A stretch of DNA of 64,000 bases, taken from contig NW_018344160.1 in the NCBI RefSeq assembly GCF_002099425.1, forward strand, positions 1,207,001 through 1,271,000, given 5' to 3'. The DNA is from Phascolarctos cinereus (taxonomy: Eukaryota; Chordata; Mammalia; Diprotodontia; Phascolarctidae). Every line of letters begins with the position of its first letter. The stretch's first letter is position 1. The notes beneath the pieces were generated by a model, which saw only the letters and a program-made list of their open reading frames with translations, was not told the origin of the DNA and did no database searches. Position numbers and translations under genes: made by a program. Shown here piece by piece: positions 58,961 to 64,000 of this stretch.

Positions 58961-60734
58961 TCTTCATCCTATTCTTTCCCCTTTTTGTCCTTTCTCTCCT
59001 TTCACCCTTTCCCACCTCACCAGTGTTTTACTTCTGTTTACCACCTCCCCTGAGCTGCCCTCTTTTCAATCTTCACCTCCTTTTATGTAACCTCCTACTT
59101 CCTTGTTGTGTAAGATTGATTTCTCTATTCAACTGATTGTATATATGATTCGCTCTTTGAGCCAATACTGTTGAGAGTAAAGTTCAAGCAATACCCATCA
59201 CCACCCTCCATTTTCCCCTCCATTGTAATAGGTTTTTCTCACCTCTTCATTTGATATAATTTATCCCCATAATTATCTCTCCTTTCCTTCTGCACCCACT
59301 GTATTCCTGTTTCTCATGCCTTAAATTTTTTATGTCATTCCCTCAAATTCATCTTATACCCATATCCTCTGTCTATTTATATTCTTCTATCTGTACTGTT
59401 AGTGTTATAGTTTTCAAAAGTTACAATTATCAGCTTCCCGTGTGGAGACATAAACAGTTTAGCTCTATTAAATCCCTTATGTTTTCTTTTCCCTTTTTAT
59501 GTTTTTCTTTCTTTCCTTGTTTATGCTTCTCTTGGGTCTTGATATTGGAGGTTAAATTTTTTGTTTAGTCTGGTCTTCTCTTTGTGAAGGCTTGAATCCT
59601 TCTCTTTCATTTTTCCCCTTGATGTATTATGCTTAATTTTGCTGCATAAGTGATTCTTGATTACAATCTTTTCTCCTTTGTCCTTCTATCTCTCTTTTAT
59701 TTGTTTTTCCTTCTATCTCTCTTCTATGATTTTTGAGCTCCTTTCTGAGCTCTTTCAGGAGTTCTTTATGGGCTTGAGACCACTTCCTATTTTTCTTTGG
59801 GGTTTTGCCTATAGGTGTTTTGATATTGTTGTCCTCTTCTGAGTTTGTTTTTTAGTGTCCCCTGTCACTATAACTTTCTATAGTCAGATACTTTTGTTGT
59901 TGTTGCTGTTTCTTTATCTTTTCTCTTGGCCTTTTTCATTTCTTATCAATTTGATCTCTGATCCCAGGGTGGAAGGGGCTCTGCCTTATGCTTCTTGTGC
60001 CACTGACTTCAGGGCCTGGATTTTTACCTGGTATTGTGCTGAATGTTGCCCTGAAGTCCATGGGGTACCCTGTTGTGTGGTGATATGTTGATGGGTGGCA
60101 TCGGGCATGGTTATCACTACTGGAGGTTGTAGCGGTCTGGCAGCTTGTCTGGTTCTAAGCTGAAGTCCTAGAGGTGGTGTCTATCATGTACTGAAGCCTA
60201 GTGGAGTATTTTCTGTGTCTCCCCTGGTGTTACACTGAAGTAACTGGAGGTCTGGCCACTGGCAGATGCCATTCTGCTCTGGGATGAGCTGAGGAATGTG
60301 GATGCCCAGCCACTGGAGGACTCATGCCTGCCCATGTATGCCCCAAATCATGTGTTGTTTCTCAGAGCTGGAGTCTGCCAGTTCCTTTGTCTTTAGTAAG
60401 ATATATGGAGTTGCTGGCATTGGCATTTTCATGCTCCACCACACTGTGGCTCAGAATCTCCTTCTTGTTCACTGTGATGGGGATTTCTGCAGGCATGCTG
60501 GGATTCTTCTTGTCATGGAATGCACTCCCCTTTTACCTGAGTGAGATGGACATTTCTTTCCAATCCTTCATGTCTCCTTGGCTAGCATACCCCATCTTTC
60601 CACTGGTTCTACTGTTCCAAGCTTTGTTCTGTGGCACTATTTTATGGTTGTTTAGAGCTAAATATAGAGCAGCTATAGTGATTTGCTGCTTAATCTGCCA
60701 TCTTGACTCCTGGAAGTTGTGTGTCCTGATCTCT

Positions 60735-61750
60735 TTTTAAATTTAATTAGTTGGAGCATTTTGTCGATACATTTTTTTGGTCAGATTGAATTTCTTTATT
60801 TGAGAACTGTCTGTTCATATTATTTAACCTCTATTGTCACTGGTAATGTCTTTCATTCTTACACACACATATCTGCTATTTTTCTGTCTTGGAATTAGAA
60901 CTTTGAGAAATTTGCTATAATAATTTTGCCAATTAACTGTAAGTAATTACTCTAATTATGTTATTTTGCTCATGCTTTTCTTAATTATATGTAATTGAAA
61001 TTGCCCATTTATTTTTTATTGTCATTTCTATCTCACATAAGTAAGTACTCTCCTTCTCGTAGTGATAGAAGGTGGTTCATTTGTACTTCAATGTGCTTAT
61101 GATGTGTGCTTTATTTTCTTTTTGAATTTAGGACACATGTTTGTTTTTTGATTATTTTGGCATATGGAGTAAAATGTTGGTCTTAACCCAATTTCTGCAA
61201 AGCAGTTTTATCAGCAATTTTTGTCACAGAGTTTTTATTCCAGTAGCTGGTGTTTTGAAGTTTCATGATTTGGGTTCTTGTTTACCTAACACATTCCATT
61301 AACCAAAGTTTTATGTTTTTAAATAGTTCTAAAAAGTTTTGACCAAGCAATCAATTGACAAGCATTTATTGAATTCTTACTAAGTTCACTGTGTCAAGAG
61401 CTGGTTGAATGAAGAAAAATAAAAACTTTTTTAAAGTGATTAATAATATAATAATAACACCTAATATTTACATAACACTATGTATTAGTCACTGTTCAGA
61501 ATACTTTATTTCTTTATATTATGGTTTGATACTACATTTCTTCATTCCTTCTTTTTTTCATTATTTTCCTTGAGATTTTTTAATTTTTGTTTATCCTTCT
61601 GATGAAATGTTATAATTTTTTCTTAGCCTATAAAATAAGATTTTGGCAGATTGATATGGCATTAAATCTGCAAAAACACAATATTATCATTATCACAATA
61701 TCAGATTAATCCAAATATGAGCAATTCATATCGCTCTTGTAACTTAAGTC
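60735..61750 (-). mobile_element. L1 copy K: old ORF2 fragment (reverse)
   Basis: The minus strand gives, from high to low coordinates: GCAATTGCTCATATTTGG-like text (61715-61730), ATGCCATATCAATCTGCC, then after an L2-like patch TTGGTTAATGGAATGTGTTAGG, GACAAAAATTGCTGATAAAACTG and GACCAACATTTTACTCC. These follow the L1 ORF2 C-terminal order. Diverged and interrupted at 61345-61525. Confidence 0.65.
61345..61410 (-). repeat. L2-like 3' end (reverse) inside copy K
   Basis: ATCAATTGACAAGCATTTATTGAATTCTTACTAAG is the reverse of the L2 end. Text to about 61525 (AATAATAACACCTAATATTTACATAACAC) may be a further old SINE or LINE piece. Confidence 0.5.
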
Positions 61751-61804
61751 TTCCTTCATTTCAATGTAGCACCCTCTGTGATACTCCCAAATTTTCTTCA
61801 CATA

Positions 61805-63835
61805 GAGAATGAAGTCAAATACATAAGAATACAACTCATTCCCCAGTTGATAAATGTTTAAAAGATATGAAGAGGCTATTCTCAGTTGAAGAAATTTAAG
61901 TCACCTAATAGTCACATGAAAAAATCCTCTAAATCACTATTGATTAGAGAAATGCAAATCAAAACAACTCTGAGGTACCACATCACACCTATCAGATTGA
62001 CCAATATGACAAAACAGGAAAATGATAAATGTTGGAGAAGATGTGGGAAAATTGGAACACTAATACATTGTTGGTGGAGTTGTGAAATGAACCAACCATT
62101 TTGGGAAGCAATTTGGAGCTATGCTCAAAGGGCATACAACCAAAAAATTATTTCATAGAGTTACAAAAAGAATAATAACAAGATTCATTTGAAAGAACAA
62201 AAGATCCAGAATATCAAGGGAATTAATGAAAAGAAATTCATGGAAAGGTGGCTTAGCCATTCCAGATATTAAATTGTATTATAAAGCTGCAATCACCAAA
62301 AGTGCTTGGTACTGGCTAAGAAATAGAGTGGTGCATCAGTGGAATAGGTTACGTATACAAGACAGAGTAATCAATAACCATAGTAATCTATTATTTGATA
62401 AATGCAAAGTCCCCACTTTCTGGGATAAGAACTCTTTGACAAAAACTGCTGGGCAAACTGGAATAGAGTATGGAAAGAAACTAGGCATAGATCAAAATCT
62501 CATACCATATATCGAAATAAAGTCAAAATGGGTTCATCATTTAGATATAAAGGCTGATATTGTAACCAAACTGGGAGAGCAAGGAATAGTTTACCTACCA
62601 GATTTATGGAGAACAAAAGAATTCATGGCCAAACAGGAGATAGAGACTATTATGAAATCAAAATGGATAAGTTTGATTACATTAAACTGAAAAGGTTTTG
62701 TGCAAACAAAGCCAATGCAACCAAGATGAGAAGGATCATAGAAAATTGGGAAAGAATTTTTACAACAAGTCTCTCTGATAAAAGCCTCATTTCTAAAATA
62801 CATAGAGAGTTAAGTCAAATTTATAAGAATACAAGTCTTTCCCGAATGCATGAATGGTCAAAGTATATGGACAGAGAGTTCTCAAATTAAAAAAATTAAA
62901 GCCATCTACAGTCATATGAAAAAATTTGCTAAGTAACTATTGATTAGAGAAATGCAAATCAAAACAACTGTGAGGTACCACATCAAACCTATCACATTGA
63001 TAAACATGACAAAACAGGAAAATGATTAATGTTGGAGAAGATGTAGGAAAATTGGAACACTAATGCATTGTTGGTGAAGTTGTGAAATGATCCAACCATT
63101 TTGGAGAGCAATTTGGAACTATGCCCAAAGACCTATAAAAATGTGCATATCCTTTGACCCAGCAATAATATTTCTAGGACTTTATCGCAAAGAGATCATA
63201 GAAATGGAAAAAGGACCCACATGTACAAAAATATTTATAGCAGCTCTTTTTGTGGTGGTAAAGAATGGGAAATTGAAGGGGATACCCATCAATTGGGGAA
63301 TGGCTGAACAAGTTATGGTATATGAATGTAATGGAATACTGGTGTGCTATAAGAAATGATGAACAGGCTGACTTCAGAAAAACCTGGAAAGACTTGTATG
63401 GTCTGATGCTGAGTGAAGTGAGCAGAACCAGGAGAAAGTTTTACATAGTAACAGGGACGTTGTGTGATGAATAATATTGAGACTTATCCCTTCTCAGTAA
63501 CACAAGGATCTAAAACATCTTCAAAGATCTAGTGATGGAAAATGCTATCCATAAAGAAGAAAGAACTATGGAGTTTGAATGTAGATCGAAGCATACTATT
63601 TGCAATTTTTTTCTTCTGTTGTTTTTTGTTTCCTCTTTCTGGTGGTTCCTCTTCTTGGTTCTAATTCTTACTTACAACATCAGTATTGTGGAAATGTGTT
63701 TAAGAGGAATGTATATGTATAGCCTATATCAGATTGCATGCCATCTTGGGGAGGGAGGGGGAGAAAAATTTAAAACTCAAAAGCTTATGTAAGTGATCGT
63801 TGATAAATCAAAATAAATTAATTTAATAAAAAATA
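61805..63835 (+). mobile_element. L1 copy L: ORF2 C-terminus and 3' UTR with partial tandem duplication
   Basis: 61805-62138 holds C-terminal text up to GGGCATACAACC. The order then jumps back to upstream ORF2 text (AAAAAATTATTTCATAGAG, about 62140) and runs through the same segment again (62815-63140) to the 3' end (AAAACTCAAAAGCTTATG, GATAAATCAAAATAAATTAA). The repeated 330-bp segments lie about 1.0 kb apart in the same orientation. It is the best preserved L1 coding piece of the window. Confidence 0.8.
62139..63360 (+). pseudogene. L1 L ORF2 C-terminal remnant
   Basis: A 154-codon frame (62226-62690) reads KGGLAIPDIKLYYKAAITKS, YWLRNRVVHQWNRL, FDKCKVPTFWDKNS and KLGEQGIVYLPDLWRTKEFM, the domain between reverse transcriptase and the C-terminus. 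A second frame (62606-62890) continues KRFCANKANATKMRRIIENW, and a third (63087-63359) reads CISFDPAIIFLGLYRKEI. At least two frame changes separate them. The 61886-62158 frame holds the cysteine-containing CWRRCGKIGTLIHCWWSCE block, a CX3C-type signature of L1 ORF2 C-termini. Confidence 0.75.
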
Positions 63836-64000
63836 CATTCGATAAAAACTTCAAAAAGAGCAAATGATATACACTGTCTGATTGTGCTACTGTTTCATAG
63901 CCATGTAGGGATTTTTAATAATCTGAGGTAGAGCAGCTCTCTTGGATCATAGTCTACCATTATCAGAGCAACTGGTTGTAAAAATTATTTCCCAATTCTC
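63836..64000. other. Unrecognised flank
   Basis: Short non-repeat stretch at the window end. Confidence 0.4.

Larger units (their letters stand above)
57092..60713 (-). mobile_element. L1 copy J: deletion-derivative L1 with 5' end, split by L1 I and a SINE
   Basis: Minus-strand order: 5' end GGAGTCAAGATGGCAGATTAAG at 60713, 5' UTR, a shortened ORF1 (about 59900-59530), spacer (to about 58940) with AGGGAATGACATAAAAAAT like copy A, endonuclease start (to about 58640), then a direct join to the ORF2 C-terminus (58613 downward). It is interrupted by the SINE (58357-58513) and by L1 I (57548-58155), and resumes at 57547 as far as 57092, where it stops before its own 3' end. A second small deletion lies in the 57120-57170 area. 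The join equals that of copy A. Confidence 0.8.

Noticed and set aside
60324-60740. 138-codon plus-strand frame with hydrophobic stretches, resembling a membrane protein
   Set aside because: It is the antisense of the 5' UTR of L1 copy J. Hydrophobicity comes from the complement of purine-rich DNA.

Overview
This is a window of mammalian nuclear DNA, and the repeats point to a marsupial (metatherian). It holds two SINEs of the marsupial type that opens GGCAGCTAGGTGG and has GTTC..CCTCAG (B-box-like) and GGGCAAGTCACTTAACC motifs. It holds many L1 copies that match the marsupial L1 consensus as I remember it, HAL1-type 'half-L1' elements, a MAR1-like SINE and many worn L2 and MIR fragments. CpG is scarce and AT content is high. 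Species cannot be fixed from sequence alone. Family names rest on recognised consensus text, not on a database search.

I find no host protein-coding gene, no rRNA or tRNA gene and no CRISPR. Every long open frame is either a remnant of L1 ORF1/ORF2 or a by-product of a simple repeat. The window reads as a gene-poor intergenic or intronic region that served as a landing site for retroelements.

Layout: 0-2.4 kb, L2/MIR crumbs. 2.4-5.3 kb, a HAL1 (+). 5.3-12 kb, low-recognition DNA with one SINE, a TA/TG microsatellite, an old L1 (-) and a long L2 (-). 12.0-14.4 kb, L1 'A' (+), which lacks the reverse transcriptase. 14.45-20.6 kb, a nearly complete but dead L1 'B' (+). 21.4-23.1 kb, an LTR-retroelement copy that appears to be a LINE-retroposed RNA (R-U5-leader-U3-R-poly(A)). 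24.5-27.2 kb, HAL1 and L1 pieces on both strands. 27.2-31.5 kb, mostly unrecognised. 31.5-36.4 kb, an old L1 'D' split by a younger full-length HAL1 'C'. 38-40.4 kb, old L1, a long CT tract and an L2 with SINEs in it. 40.5-42.9 kb, a second LTR element (-) with the same R-to-R form. 43-51.3 kb, old L1/L2/MIR. 51.5-60.7 kb, a layered L1 nest: G (+) split by H, then J (-) split by I and a SINE. 60.7-63.8 kb, old L1 K (-) and L1 L (+) with a 1-kb partial tandem duplication.

Most notable: (1) L1 copies A and J, about 44 kb apart and on opposite strands, share the same in-frame deletion that joins the ORF2 endonuclease region to the ORF2 C-terminus. This implies a mobile deletion-derivative family. 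(2) Two LTR-element copies begin and end at R. One has a poly(A) tail and a 16-bp target duplication at a TT|AAAA site, the mark of LINE-mediated retroposition. (3) The HAL1 copies share a doubled 3' tail. No new host system was found.
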